Source of the DNA: Marchantia polymorpha subsp. ruderalis
Taxonomy: Eukaryota > Streptophyta > Marchantiopsida > Marchantiales > Marchantiaceae
Reading direction: 5' to 3'
Length of the DNA: 64,000 bases
NCBI GenBank assembly: GCA_037833965.1
Contig: AP031357.1
Location: 5,352,001 to 5,416,000, forward strand
The translations under genes were made by a program, and so were the position numbers. The notes beneath the pieces were generated by a model. The model made no database searches, was not told the origin of the DNA, and worked only from the letters and a program-made list of their open reading frames with translations. Every line of letters starts with the position of its first letter. The first letter of the stretch is position 1. Positions 1 to 13,470 of this stretch are shown one piece after another.

Positions 1-991
<991 letters not shown>

Positions 992-2740
992 TCTGCAGCT
1001 AGGTCAAGGTTTGGTTTTAAAAGCTAAAGAATGGTAAGTTCGACTTTTTTAGGAATTATGTATAGAACATTTTTGAGGATTGACATGTTGTTGAGTTCCT
1101 CCAAACATTGTTACCAACAACAAGTGGTCAGTTGTTGATTGCTGTCGCTCTTTGATGCTGTGTACACATATAAATTACTAGACAAAATTCAGATGAGCTG
1201 TGGAGGTCATTTCTTTTTTGTTTGTGTGCTGGCCTGCTGGCCCGTTTGGTTTGTGCATTGTTGCCAGTGAAAATAAAAACCCGCCTTCTCACGTGAGCGA
1301 AGTCGAAATTCTGTGCGCACACCGACTCATCTCATGCTTTCCATTGTGAAAGCATGGTGTGTGCTGTCGATTCAAGCATTTTTATATATCAATTTATATA
1401 GAAGCAGCTGAGCCCGACGTCAGGTAACCTTCTTTATGTAATTGTGCTGGAGAAGCAAGAACTGCAAGCTCAGAAGATTATCTCAAGGTGAGAAGTGAAA
1501 GTCACGATTTCTGACTGTATAAGCTGCTGGAGTAACGGTCCCTTAGCGGAACTTTTATTTTCTACGTTTTGAGGAAGTCGATCAACCTTTTGAACTGTCA
1601 TACTTATTGTCTCGTGCACGTTTCTTTCCCTTGTATCCAGTATTAGCCGCCAAAAACGCTGACTTAAGGTTATTACCATAAAATAATTGTAGACAGATTA
1701 CGACGACACATTTGTGGAACAGTATGTTCCATCGCAGAACCTTTGAGACCACATAGTCATCCCACAATCATGGTCATGGAGTATTATCAGTCTGGTCTCA
1801 TCCCTGTGTTAGCACTACGTGCCCCATGACCTGAGGAAATAAATTCAATACGAAAAACGCTGAAGACCACTTAGCGTCCGCCTTCCACTTAAATAACTTG
1901 CACGTATGTTGCAGAAAAACACAGGCTTCTGTGTTGTCTAAACTCTAAGTAGACGGCCTCGGCAAGAATGGGTGCTACATCAGAAGTTATCACCGAAACA
2001 GAAAGAAAGGCGATTACTTCCCGGGCTTTACAGGACCTTGCTATGCTGTCTCGAGAGGCAAATTTTGCCGTGGATAGAAAAATACTTACTGTTTGGCGCG
2101 GCCAACGTCGTTGACGTTATCTGCCGCGCCGAAGTAAGAAGGGTAGTCAATTGTAATCGTTAACTCCTCGATAGTGTCATGACCGAAAGGAAGTGCACAC
2201 TGCATAGTGGATCACTTGCAGCATGAATCGGCGATTTGGACGAATGCAATTCGCACCATTCTCGTGCTTAAGATAAACACTATCGAAATAGTACTGCTCC
2301 ACGTCACAATCTACCACTAATTTTATGTCTCACCTTCCGACTGAACATCAGGTGCACCTTGTACGACTGCACTGCGCGTCAGTACTTCACAAACACAATC
2401 CCTGTCATACCTGACTGCGCGTCACTGCTATCATTATTGTATCCTTAAAGCTTATATAGTATAACAGTATTCTCAAGTTGCGTAAATTTCAATTACCAAT
2501 GAACTAAGTTTCGGAGAGAAAAGTGTGCACCATTCAAAGTACGACTCATCAAGATGTATCATACAATGCATGTTTCGATTAATAACGTTTGTAATTGTGA
2601 TTGATTTGACGTCAAACATAATGTCTGTAAGTAATGTGTTTTTATTAATGACAATCTTACAGCATGGACTAAACGAAAACGCTACAAAGGCTAGAAAATT
2701 CGGCAAATTTGATACTTAACGCAGACTGTCATAAATAAAC
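992..2740. other. Intergenic, including the E2 3' UTR
   Basis: Mixed-composition sequence downstream of the E2 stop. An aataaa hexamer near 1838 could serve polyadenylation. Short ORFs here have no recognisable motifs and no splice partners. I see nothing else. Confidence 0.5.
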
Positions 2741-4690
2741 GAAGCAATAGATTCACATTGTAAATGAACAAATATTGAACTATGAACTTAAGTATAGTAA
2801 AAAGAATCTTATAGTAAATTTATGTATATATATCGTTTTATACAATAACTCCTAGAGAGCTTATCATCTTTTGAAATCAAATACATCATTTTATCTTTAT
2901 TTCTCATTTTCATGAAATTATTTAGTCATTCTATCAAATAAAATTATGTGTATTATAAAAATATCAAATTTAAGATTTACACTTGCAACACAGATCATTA
3001 GAAATTATACTTAAAAATGGAAAGTAACATAAGTACTTTTCATGATTAACGTAAAGGTTGTTTATGATGAGAATATAACTTCACTGCCCAAAATGCTTGA
3101 TAAAATAATAGAATCTGCAGTTTAAATTACATTGACTGTTGATAATATTTGTGCGACTTCTAAAGAGTATTGAGTACCTTCTTTTGTTTTATTCACCCTA
3201 ATAAACAAATGTACATTGATATGATGTACAACCTTACCTTTGATTTTGCTGAATATGAATTATGAAACTTGTTGTAGTGATATGAATATCACAATTATTT
3301 GATTTAGGTTCAAAATGTGTAATCACTTGATCTATTACTTTTATTATTGATATGGATATTCGTCTTAGAAATAATGATTTCCTTTTATAGATTCGGATAA
3401 AAAATGAATGATTTGTAAGGCATATATGTTCTTAGAAACCAGTTCAAAATGAAAAAATAAATATATTTGTGTCATTATGAAATAATCATTAAAAAATTCA
3501 GTATGTATGAAGTTTAAAATATAGCTTGAAAAATTCAATATAATTTTTTTTCAATGATATTTTCTAAAATATTATGATTCAATTCTAAATAGTTAAAAAA
3601 ATATTGATGATTGGAAATTATGTTTGATTTTCATATATTCAAAAATAAAAATAAAAAAGTGAGTTCAGAAACATCAAAAAATATTCACACATGATGTTTA
3701 AAAATATAAAATTAGAACTATCAGGTTCTTTCTGTTAGTTTGCTTCTTATACATAATGTTTTTTTATCTCATAGCCTATGATGTATTATTTAAATTCGAT
3801 GGAGTAAACTATGATTATTTTAATTAATTTTAATATTTAAAATTATTATTATTATTGGTTTTTTCTTTCCTTTTTATATAAAAATGATACTCATAATAAA
3901 ATCAATATTTTTAAAATTTTATACTGAAATTAAATTAAATTTTAGTTGTGATTTGTGCCTAAATTTTTAAATATCCAACTTAGATACATAATTGAGATTT
4001 TAAATCAGTCTCTTAAATTCTTTTTATATCGTAAGGTTCAAACCTTAATTTTTTTCTGGATACATCCAAAACGATCGATGATTTTTTTTTTGGTATATGA
4101 TATATGATTACTAATTTTTATGTATTATCTATGTTATTCATATAGCATTAAATGTAATAATCAAATCTGATATAATGTAATATCTATGAGAAATTATCGT
4201 TTATCATTTGATTTAAAATTTAATATATAAATAATAAATACATGTAGTGAGAAGATAATAAGAAAATAAATATAATTTTATGATTTCAAATAACTTTATG
4301 TATAACAAAGTTATTTGTATAGTCAATTTTGAATTAAAAAATATATATTTCAAGTTTAAATATTTTTATGTTATCATGAAAAATTATTGTCATTGGAGAT
4401 ATGTTATCTTGTTTTATAAAAGTAAAACATTTAATATATAAATATGTGTGAAAAAAAAATCAAAAAAATTTCACGTAAAAGATTTGAACAATGTTGCATA
4501 TTTCTTGTATACTTAGTTGATATGATTATTCTCAAAAATATACGCACATGAATATCACTTATATTTTATATAAAATTTATTACAAAAAAACGTAAATATG
4601 TAAAACTATAGAGCTATAAAAAAACAAAAATTTGATTTTGTGCTCTTGAATTATACGAAGTCATCTACATTGAGTTTGTTTGACAACATT
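2740..4690. other. AT-rich island 1
   Basis: About 2 kb dominated by A and T runs, with frequent poly-A/T tracts and stops in all frames. No coding signal is visible. The base composition is sharply different from the flanking gene regions. It may be decayed transposon DNA; the sequence alone does not say which. Confidence 0.6.
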
Positions 4691-5385
4691 TTATATATGT
4701 TGGAGACGGTTCATTGTTGATGGATCAACATTAATCTTTTGACTAAACTGAATTGTTGATTGTTTCTCAGCTAAACTACTTAGCTCAAGGAGCAAACTTG
4801 TCGCGCTGAACATTCTCAGTTAAATCTTTGAGTGTTTTTGTGGACGTAGTCTACAAGACAAAACATGTATCCTTTTGCTATCTAAGGTGAATGTCTCTCT
4901 TCTTTTAATTTGATGCAAGAGTTGATGTAAGAGTGTTTAAGTGCGTGAACTAGTTTTTACTCCGACTCGCTACATTTCAATTTTGCTTGGTAGTAGAACT
5001 TCCAATATTGATTCACCTGAGATCTGGTTTGCATATGAGAGCGTTCGTGAACACTTGATATTCTTTGGAAACGCTCGTATATATATATGTTGACCCAAGT
5101 TATTAATTTAAAAGAGTTTTAAGAGACATTGTGCTATTACCATGAAGAGCACAAGTACCATTTATTAGCAATTTTCAGTTATCTCTACAAATTTTTACTT
5201 TATCTTGTTTTGGCCACCACATATTTTTCTTAGGTTTTAGATATTTTAGTTAGATATTTTTCTTAGGTTTTCTTCTATGACTTCCCCACAAAGTATATTC
5301 TAAGGAGGTTGTTGTTAACCCACATGTGTTAGGGAGAAGATTGTTATGTGTAACATTAGTAAGCGACGGTGCGTCGTTGACGCAC

Positions 5386-5418
5386 TTTATACTTTGAACG
5401 GTGGGTTCAAAGTATAAA
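5386..5418. repeat. Perfect 14-bp hairpin at the LTR start
   Basis: TTTATACTTTGAAC (5386-5399) pairs perfectly with GTTCAAAGTATAAA (5405-5418) around a 5-base loop. A smaller gcgtc/gacgc stem (about 5371-5383) lies just upstream. Both are within the putative 3' LTR. Confidence 0.85.
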
Positions 5419-5460
5419 ATCAGTCAGTTTTATGGTTTTCACTGAATTGGACTGTTCATT

Positions 5461-5526
5461 GTTTTCTCTGCTACACCACTTAACGCGATAAGTCTCTTCG
5501 TCGCGTTAAGTAGTATAGCAGAAAAC
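5461..5526. repeat. Long imperfect hairpin in the LTR R-like region
   Basis: CTTAACGCGA (5479-5488) pairs perfectly with TCGCGTTAAG (5501-5510) around a 12-base loop. The stem extends outward with TGCTA/TAGCA and GTTTTC/GAAAAC, so the arms span nearly the whole interval. The older partner copy near 4755-4815 has lost most of the pairing. Confidence 0.8.
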
Positions 5527-5659
5527 GTTCTGAGTAAAATCTTTGACTGTTTTCGTGGACATAGCTACAAGGAAAACCACATATCCATTGTTCTCTCGTG
5601 TGAATGTCTGTCCGTTTGTAATTTGACGCAACATTACTATGAGACAGGGAATATTTGTG

Positions 5660-7455
5660 TTTTTGCATATTCTATAAATTATTTTATCAAATTAATCTCA
5701 TCATGTTACAAATAGCAGTAGCTAGTGCTACACATTATGCAACAATACGGTATGTGACATCTGTAAATGATTTGACTTAGAAATTGAGTAGGTAGAAAGA
5801 AATTATATCTTAGAATCAATAAAACATGACTCACTAGTTACTAGCCTCTAAGTCACTACTAGTTTGACTTCATCCATGTACATTTTGATGGTTTTTTCTC
5901 ATTTTTCCAACAATATTGATGGGCAATCCTTGAACTTTGTATAGAAGTAGTTTAATTTATGAACTCTAATCCTTGTTTTATGAAGATCCACATCACAAAT
6001 TAATAATTTTATCTTTTTCTCATAGGTAACATTGAAAAAGTAGTTATCTTGACGGATAAGCAACATTTGAAGATGCAGTGCTAACAGAATTTCATTCACA
6101 ATTTCATTGTCTCTTCCATATTGAAGTTTACGTACATAGAATGAGAACTGAGTAGGTTCATTTGTGGACACTTGCGGTCTCGCCATCCGAGACATGTCAG
6201 TGGGTGTTCGCAAGAGGAAGAGCATGACGAAAGACGGAAGTATGGAATCCATGCCACCAGTTCTTCCGTCCAGCAACCGTTCTCGTGTGAACAGAAAAAG
6301 GTCTTGAATAGAACCAGAAGAGGCTGAAAGCAACTCTCAGCACAAAGACGAAACGTAGATCGCACGCCAACGGTGATCTCCAGAGGACACGACGATGCCT
6401 CCTTCTTCACAACCTCACTCACGTACCGCGGCGCTGTCCATCCGAGGAGTGTGCCATGTCAAGCTCGCACACCGGGTGAATCCACATTCTCACGTCCACA
6501 TAGACGTGTTGGTAGTCCACGTACGCACCGCGTCACCAACGGAGTCCGTCCGGCTGCAGTGCTTTGGACACGCCATGTCATCCCTCCTCAGTACACGTCA
6601 CTGCAACTCTCGGAGTCTTCTTGGTATCGACCTGAAATGTACTCCGTTCAGCACATGATGACTGATGCCACATAATGTCACCCCAAATCCACGTCAGGTT
6701 ACGGATCATGGAGTGACTCAATCGTTGCTTCCCTTATTTCCACCAGGAGCTTCCATCGCGGCACGAGCTTTAGGGAGCTGACCGCATTTGGTAGAATAGA
6801 AGACCTGGTCTGAGCGACGCCTGTCAATTCTCGACGAGTCTGCGATCATGAACTTTGCAAATTCCGTGAATATGTTTCGAATTTTCCGCGGAGATTCGCA
6901 TCTACGCTGCCCTCGTTCTTTGGCTCGATTCGTTCGTCTTTTCAGGTTGTGAAGTGCTGACATCGTTCGGGGATCCCAGCGTTGTCTCTGGAGTTAAAGT
7001 GAAATTCCAGTCCCATGGTAGCGCCTGATTGACAACAATTCATATCGCTTCAACGAGCGCCAAGTATCGTTTGGGCATTTCTCTGGATTTCATAAGTGGT
7101 CGAACTTCTGCATTGGCAGGTGAGACGCTTTGTGCTTACGAGATGGTCAGTAGATTGTGTAGGTTTTGCTGTCAATCCCGCTCTCAGACTCGAGAACTGT
7201 GGGAGCAGTTTGGTTTGGAGTAGAATCCGAGTTGGTTCTTCTTACAACATTTATCTTCTGAGAAAAGTATAGTAGCGCAAGGTTCGGCAGCGAAGAGCTG
7301 CTTTCCTGATTGCGACAACAATTGTGAACGATTAGTTCAGGGTTTAGCTATTGTTGGACGTGATCTACTGCGCTTGACGCCGAAATCCGGTGCTCACACT
7401 GCTTCTGTACTCAGGAAACACAAGTGCGACCACCGTGGGGGCAAACGAATTATCG
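5660..7455. other. Intergenic / upstream region of the R3H-G-patch gene
   Basis: Composition becomes more GC- and CpG-rich from about 6150 onward, as expected for a promoter and 5' UTR of the gene starting at 7456. Overlapping ORFs on both strands at 5.9-6.7 kb show no recognisable domain and look like chance frames in GC-richer DNA. No TATA box or other element can be assigned with confidence. Confidence 0.4.
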
Positions 7456-10400
7456 ATGACTCGAGGAAAGCAGAAAAAGAATTGCATTCCATTTGTGAAG
7501 AATTTCACGAAGGAAGAGGGTCGATTACATGGTAGAGGAGGCAATCGCGGTGGAAAGTCTTCTCTTCAGATTTTTGATGACGAGGAGATTCGAGAAAGTA
7601 CGTTGGAAGGTGTGGGAGCTACACTTGCCGGAGGAGGAAAGAAGCGTGGGAAGTCTTTCCAGGTCAAATATGCAAGGAGATACGACGAACTTGTACAATC
7701 AGAACCAGTATATCAGGCCGAAATCTCGAATATGATGAGTAAGTACCTCTAAAGGGTATCCGTTTCGGCAATTACAAGCTGGTAATGCATAATTATGAAA
7801 GACATTAGCAGCTTGTGTATCGTTATACCATTATGCAGCCATTATGAAGACAGCCTGAAGGATATGTAACACCAAATGGTGAGAATACACGTCTTGTTAG
7901 TGATGAAGGTGTTATACTCGAGCTGCTTTCATCCTGAAAATATGTACAATCCTCGAAGTGGTTTCTAAAGTTCTTGAGTGCCACGAATTCCGAACTTCTC
8001 AATGAAGTTGCCACGAACTTAAGATGGATTTGCCAACTGACTTGCTGGTCTCTTTCTCCTTTGTTCGTCACCCAATTTGTTTGGAGGAATAATGGTGGAT
8101 GGGAAGTGATCAGTTGACGTGATCTGTCAATGATGAGATGAAAGCCAGTTTCTTAAGCTCCATCTAGCTCTTCTTACCCAACTTGAAAATCAACAGACAA
8201 GTAGCGGTGCTGTAATTTGCAGTGAAGATACCGAGGAAAGTAACAGCTTGGTAAGTGAAGTCCTGTCTTGTTCCTGCCAATTTTTGTCTCTCAGAATTGT
8301 CACGGAGACCTCAATCAGCTCAGGACGCACGGCCTTCTCCTGCCCTCGCTTCATTGTCCTTTTGTAATAAGCCTTTAAATAGTTCATCACAGTTTGGAAT
8401 CTGCTCAAAATCTAGGACTTCTTCTATTTTAGTCATTCTAGTGAAAGATATGTTCTCGTTTCTGATGTTTTTTGACGATAGTTTTTCTTATCTCTCTTTG
8501 TTCACAACATATAAGAAATCTAGCACCATAATGTTTGTTATTATTGATCAAATGTTCGGAGTATCCGAAAGCACGATTCTAATTTGTTGAACGAGGTTGT
8601 TCTTGGCTTCCATGCCAATCCCACGAATCTGTATAGTTTTGAACATGTCCTATGCTCTTTTATTGAGTGTTATATGCAAGGCTTATACACGAGACGCTTG
8701 TGTTATCAGCATTTGTAAGGACGAATCTTGTGGGGCCATATGTAGTGCCTGGTCCTCTACGTGGCCTCTAAGTACAGGTTGGCATGCTTTATTACTAGCA
8801 TTTTTAACTTCTCTGCTTATGCTCAATTTGCTCTGCTTTACACCGGTCATTAGGTGCGGTATCTCTTTAAGCACTTTGCCCTCCAACTGTGGTTGGATAC
8901 TTGACTCGTGTCTTCCTCTCACTTCTATATGCTTTGTTGACCTTCTTCGTTATGTGCAGTATATGTAATGAGTTTTCGAGGACACATAAGTAGTCAAGTT
9001 TTAGTTTTCCTTTACAAAAGATTGCACTTATATCTGGGGATCTGTCATGTCTAACCTACACTTGAAACTTTAGTTCCGTGTTATTTCCTTTGTGATAATT
9101 GTGTGGAATCATCTTTGTCAAGTAACCATTGGCTCCTCAACCGTTCTTTGCTTTAAAGTCTTATATTCTAGCCTCTGTTGTCTTCCGAAAGAGCCGGCGA
9201 AGCTTTTCCCTTAGCCGACATCTGATTTATGCCATCATTTCATGACAGGCTTGAGACCGCACTCTGCAAAACGTAAAAGTCAAAAAGGACAGCGGACCGA
9301 GTCACATATTGATGCAGTTCGTGATTCAGCGGCTGTAAATGATGAGTCCGAAAGAAAGAAGAAACCTGCACCACGGAAGAATCACAAAGTGAGGAGATCT
9401 GGAACAGAAACATACAATACTACTGTCTACAACTATATGGACGGAGAGGTTGGGAAAACCATACAAGCCGACGAGGTAAGGACTGCCGAAGTATGTGATG
9501 ATTTATGACCCGAACCTCTTATCTGATCGGACCTTCAAGCCGAACGCCGTTCGCAAGATTCAATTATCTTCGCTCGTACTATTTCAACAACCCTTGTGCA
9601 CAACCGATTATTGTGTATTACGGGCTGTAATTGACCTACATTTCTTGGTCATGAGAACCCAAGCACACTCGCCGAAGTATCTGATAGGAGAAAAGTTCCT
9701 GGTCCTCTTTCGGCAGTCTAGAACCCTCCTTGAAATTCTGGTTCTAATAAATAAAGAAATAAAGAAATAAAGAAATAAAGAAAGAAAGAAAGAAAGAAAG
9801 AACTATATATTGATTGGTTATCCCTCTTTGTCCTTTAGCTACTGGCACCTGTCACCTACGTGTCTGTTGTCGTCAGGCAATAACAGGCGAATTCTTTTAA
9901 AGTGAGCTGTTTTGCTTTTATAACATTGAACTGATAGCTGTTCCTTTCCTTTTCTTCTGCAGAATCATTCTTCAGATATGGATGCAAATCCGGAAGTAGT
10001 TCTCCCCGGAAATGAAAATTGGGCCGAAGTAGTTTTAGATCGATGTGGGAGTGTAGGCAATCCAGTAATTTCCGATTCTGCTACTGAACTTCCGACTTGG
10101 GGTCTTGGATATGTGCAAGAGGAAACAGTAGTAACTATCAAGGAGGAGAGTGCAGAGATGTCTAAGGAGACAGTGACTGCTCAAGAGTTGGATGAACATA
10201 ACGTTGAAGCAATGTCAGACCCTTTACAGGTGTATGCTAGTCATGGGAAAGGCCTCGGTCAATCGAATAAGACGAGGAAGGGAAGACGTAATTCTGTTTC
10301 TAAAGCATTAGTGCACGCGAAGCGGTACACGCCTAGGAAAGACGAAGATAGACGAGGATTTTTGAGCATAGGAGGGCTCAAAATCTACACCAGTGATATT

Positions 10401-13400
10401 TCAGATATGAGTGACGAGGAAGGTTCTTGTACAGATCACATGGAGGGCTTTGCCGATGAGGATGATGGCGACATTGGTTGCTCTAGAAAGTTTGAACGGG
10501 GAAAGAAAAGAAACAAGGACCTGATTGCGAAGAAGAAACATTTATCTAGTCCTGATCCTAGGAGATTTAGTGCTATCATGCTGGACTCCTCTGATGGTGA
10601 TGATAGCCTTGACTCATACGATACAGACATCAGCAATGAGTTGGTGGATGACTACTTGGCCAACTGTGAAGGGCTAAGTGCCGATATTGATGACCCAAAC
10701 TGGGTAAGCAGGAACCAGAAGTCACTTGAGTATCCCTTTATTGATGAGATGGACATTCTGGAAGAAGAGAGCGGAAGTTCTGAAGAGCTAGACTTGGACC
10801 AAGAAGACAATGACTCCGATGCTAGCGATGCTAGCGGAAGTGAGTTAGAAGATGACATAAAGCACCGGTATGAGGTAACTGCTGGTGTCCATGGACGACA
10901 GGTGATCAGAAAGAGGCGTGATGTGGAGAGATCTCAAGGTGATTCAGACGTTGAGATTGAAGATTTGGAACAGAAGGCAATCTTTGGCTACGACTCCGAT
11001 AGTAGTGGTAGTGGCGAAGATAAAGAAGATGCGTTATTATCGGACGACGAGGTTCGGATTCGTGACCTTGAACTGGATGATGAGGCTCGTATCCTCGACT
11101 TGGGAATTCAGGACAATGCCAGTGCGTCTGCGAAGAGTAACATGACACCCAAATATAAGGCCGTTGGAGGATTCGTGTCAGGTCGTGTTGAAGATGTTCA
11201 ACTTACTAGTTCTGTAGCCACCCAAACGTGGTTTGTGAGCACAGGAAAATCTTTGAAGAAGACGAAGGGAGTACCAGGTGATTGCTGTCAAGTGTTGAGT
11301 AAAGAACCCCGTAAAGAGTAGATGTTTCAGTATATTCACAAAGAATACTTTGGTTTCATACTGCATCTATTCTGTACATCATCAGATTGCTGTCTTCAAG
11401 GCCATCAGAGCTATCTAGGAAACTCGTAAGACGGACAATGCATTCCCCTAGAAAGAAAAGGGCTGAACGTGTAGTCTGTATGAGCATTTTGGTTATGACA
11501 GGCTCATGATTAAATCTCATTTTCATCCACATTGTTTCAGGTCAAAAGAAGAAGGACCGGCAGGAAACTATATCAGCAAAGCGCAGGGAACGGGCAATCA
11601 ATCGAGGGTTCGATCTGGCTGCTGTGAACAAGGTGTAATTTTAGATTGGTTTCAGAAAGCAACAAGAAATGTTGTAAAACCTGGTACATGCAGAAATACC
11701 AGAAAGTGAGTTGATTTCGACAGTGGGTTACAGAAATTGTGACCAAATTAACAATCCTTGCATTTGATTATTAGGAGTTGGAGGATATGGTGAGGCAAAG
11801 AAAGGACATCATAGCCTTTGCGCCCATGGAGCAGCGTGATCGTGCTCAGGTGTGCATCGAGTTTTCTCTTCTTTTGTATTCTTGATCTTCTGCAGTATAT
11901 TTTTCTGATTTCGTGGGAATCTCAATCGATTTGAAATTGGAATGTAAGTAGTTAGGAGATCCTGGACCTGGAGAATATTGCTGAAGGTTTTTTCTATCCA
12001 GGAATTCAAAAATAAACATTGTTCAGCTTCTGCTTATTAACCACAGTTCTCATCAAATTGCACTCTTGTAAATTGATGCTATATGTTTTTCTGGATGCCA
12101 GGTGCGTAGGCTGGCGAGCATCTACAAACTCAAAAGTGGCAGTCAAGGTACCACCAAGCGGAGGTAAGCTTTGAGTAGCAAGTGCTTTTCCTGGACATAG
12201 TAACTGCTTCATCGGTGTGAACCTACTGAAGGTCAACGCCCTGAATATGTTTCATCCGAGAAAAGCTTTGTTTCAAATTTTTTTCGGAAGAACCATCAAC
12301 AGTAGGCCCGAGAGCCTGAAGCAATTATGAAAGGATGAAAGCAGGTTCAGGGGCTATCAGCAAGAAATTTATTCCATGTTGTAGTGAGCAATTCCACATT
12401 TTGAACTCGTTCCTGCATGGCTTTTTCCGACTCTTGTGCAGGTTTGTTGTTGTTTCAATTACCAAAAACACTGGTATGCCCTCTGCGGAGGACAAAGTTC
12501 GGCTGCTGAAGGTAAGTTTTGTACTTTTGGGGGCAACTTTTAAGGGGCTGCTTTTGCGACTTCCAGTTTAAACTTACGTGTATGTAGCAGGGATATGCTA
12601 CATACACTTAAGTATTTATAACGCAAGAAATCGAATTTTTTTTTGTGTTTGTTCATAGCGTTAATGTTATGCTCATGCAGTGATAAACTCATTTGGGAAT
12701 CTTTTATTTGAACGTATGTGTTTGTCGTCAGTCATAGAACTTGTTAAGAAAGCTTGGAGATAGTCTTAATCTTTATTACGCTGCAATATACGTCGCAGCT
12801 TCTTGGACAAGCAAGATCTCAAAACGTGGAGACCACTCCAAGGAGCAGCAGACCGTTAACAGGTGAGGAGCAGCGAAAGGTTTCGAAAATGAAACGCGCC
12901 GCAAGACAAGCTCTCCAAGGTTTGGAGACTCCTGTTAGTAGGAAAGGTAGTAAAAACAGGTACTTCTCGTCTTCCATGAAGACACCAACCTCGAACCCCA
13001 AGGGTCGATCCGCCGACAAATCAAGAGGTAGAAACAGCAAAGGCACACCTTCTGGTCAGGGAAGCCATATGAAGAGGAGTGACAAGAAAGCTAGTAAAAC
13101 GGCTATTGTTTATGCGACGAACCCAGTGACTTTTATAGGCAGAGGAGCAGAGGGTGAAGATGCTTGTATTACCACGGAATCGACTAGGAGTTCAACTCCC
13201 GCATCAACCGTGGTAGGAGTAGTCCGATCTCGATCATCCAGGGCAGATGTTGGTTTCTCTGGTGCCGCAGGTCGTGAAAGCAATCATATCATGAAGAGTA
13301 ATCCCTCGGAGTTTGCTGTTTTCGAGGCACACACAACTGGTTTTGCCTCCAGGATGATGGCCAAAATGGGGTACGTTGAGGGTCATGGGCTCGGACGAGA

Positions 13401-13470
13401 AAAGCAAGGTATAACTCAACCGGTAGAGGCTGTCAAGAGGCCGAAGTCACTGGGTTTGGGTGCACAGTAA
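7456..13470 (+). CDS. R3H and G-patch domain protein, Sqs1-like
   Basis: Eight exons join in phase: 7456-7738, 9249-9475, 9963-11277, 11541-11632, 11775-11849, 12102-12163, 12442-12511 and 12799-13470, giving about 931 residues. In order: a basic, glycine-rich N-terminus (MTRGKQKK start); a long acidic Asp/Glu/Ser region in the large exon, including SNELVDDYL; a basic block KRRERAINRGFDL; an R3H domain across the small exons (VRRLASIYKLKSG, then FVVVSITKNTGMPS); a basic linker; and a C-terminal G-patch (GFASRMMAKMGYVEGHGLG). This order matches yeast Sqs1/Pfa1 and the plant At3g09850-type proteins. G-patch proteins of this kind activate the DEAH helicase Prp43 in splicing and ribosome biogenesis; that role is known for the family and inferred here. 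The start codon is the first ATG that keeps the charged N-terminus; an ATG at 7390 is in frame but less plausible. Confidence 0.9.
9746..9802. repeat. A/G-rich microsatellite in an intron
   Basis: About four copies of an aaataaag unit followed by about five aaag units, in the intron between exons 2 and 3 of the Sqs1-like gene. A short simple repeat, with no other function visible. Confidence 0.9.

Larger units (their letters stand above)
4690..5660 (+). mobile_element. Deleted Copia-type LTR retrotransposon relic
   Basis: Two related but strongly diverged segments lie in the same orientation, 4711-4930 and 5420-5640. Both contain a 'taaatctttgagtgtttttg'-like stretch followed by gtggac(g/a)tag..ctacaag, then ggtgaatgtct or tgtgaatgtct, a layout typical of the R/U5 end of plant Copia LTRs. 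A purine tract AGGGAGAAGA (5331-5340) sits just before TGTTATGTG, which fits a polypurine tract next to a 3' LTR beginning at 5342. Only about 400 bases of internal DNA remain, so gag and pol are gone. Inside this stretch ATATTTTTCTTAGG occurs twice, about 35 bases apart. No intact primer-binding site was seen. The class is inferred from LTR layout; the pairing of the two repeats is read directly. Confidence 0.6.

Noticed and set aside
8255..8968. Two plus-strand ORFs in a long intron of the Sqs1-like gene
   Set aside because: No motif, and the exon phases across the intron already join exactly without them.
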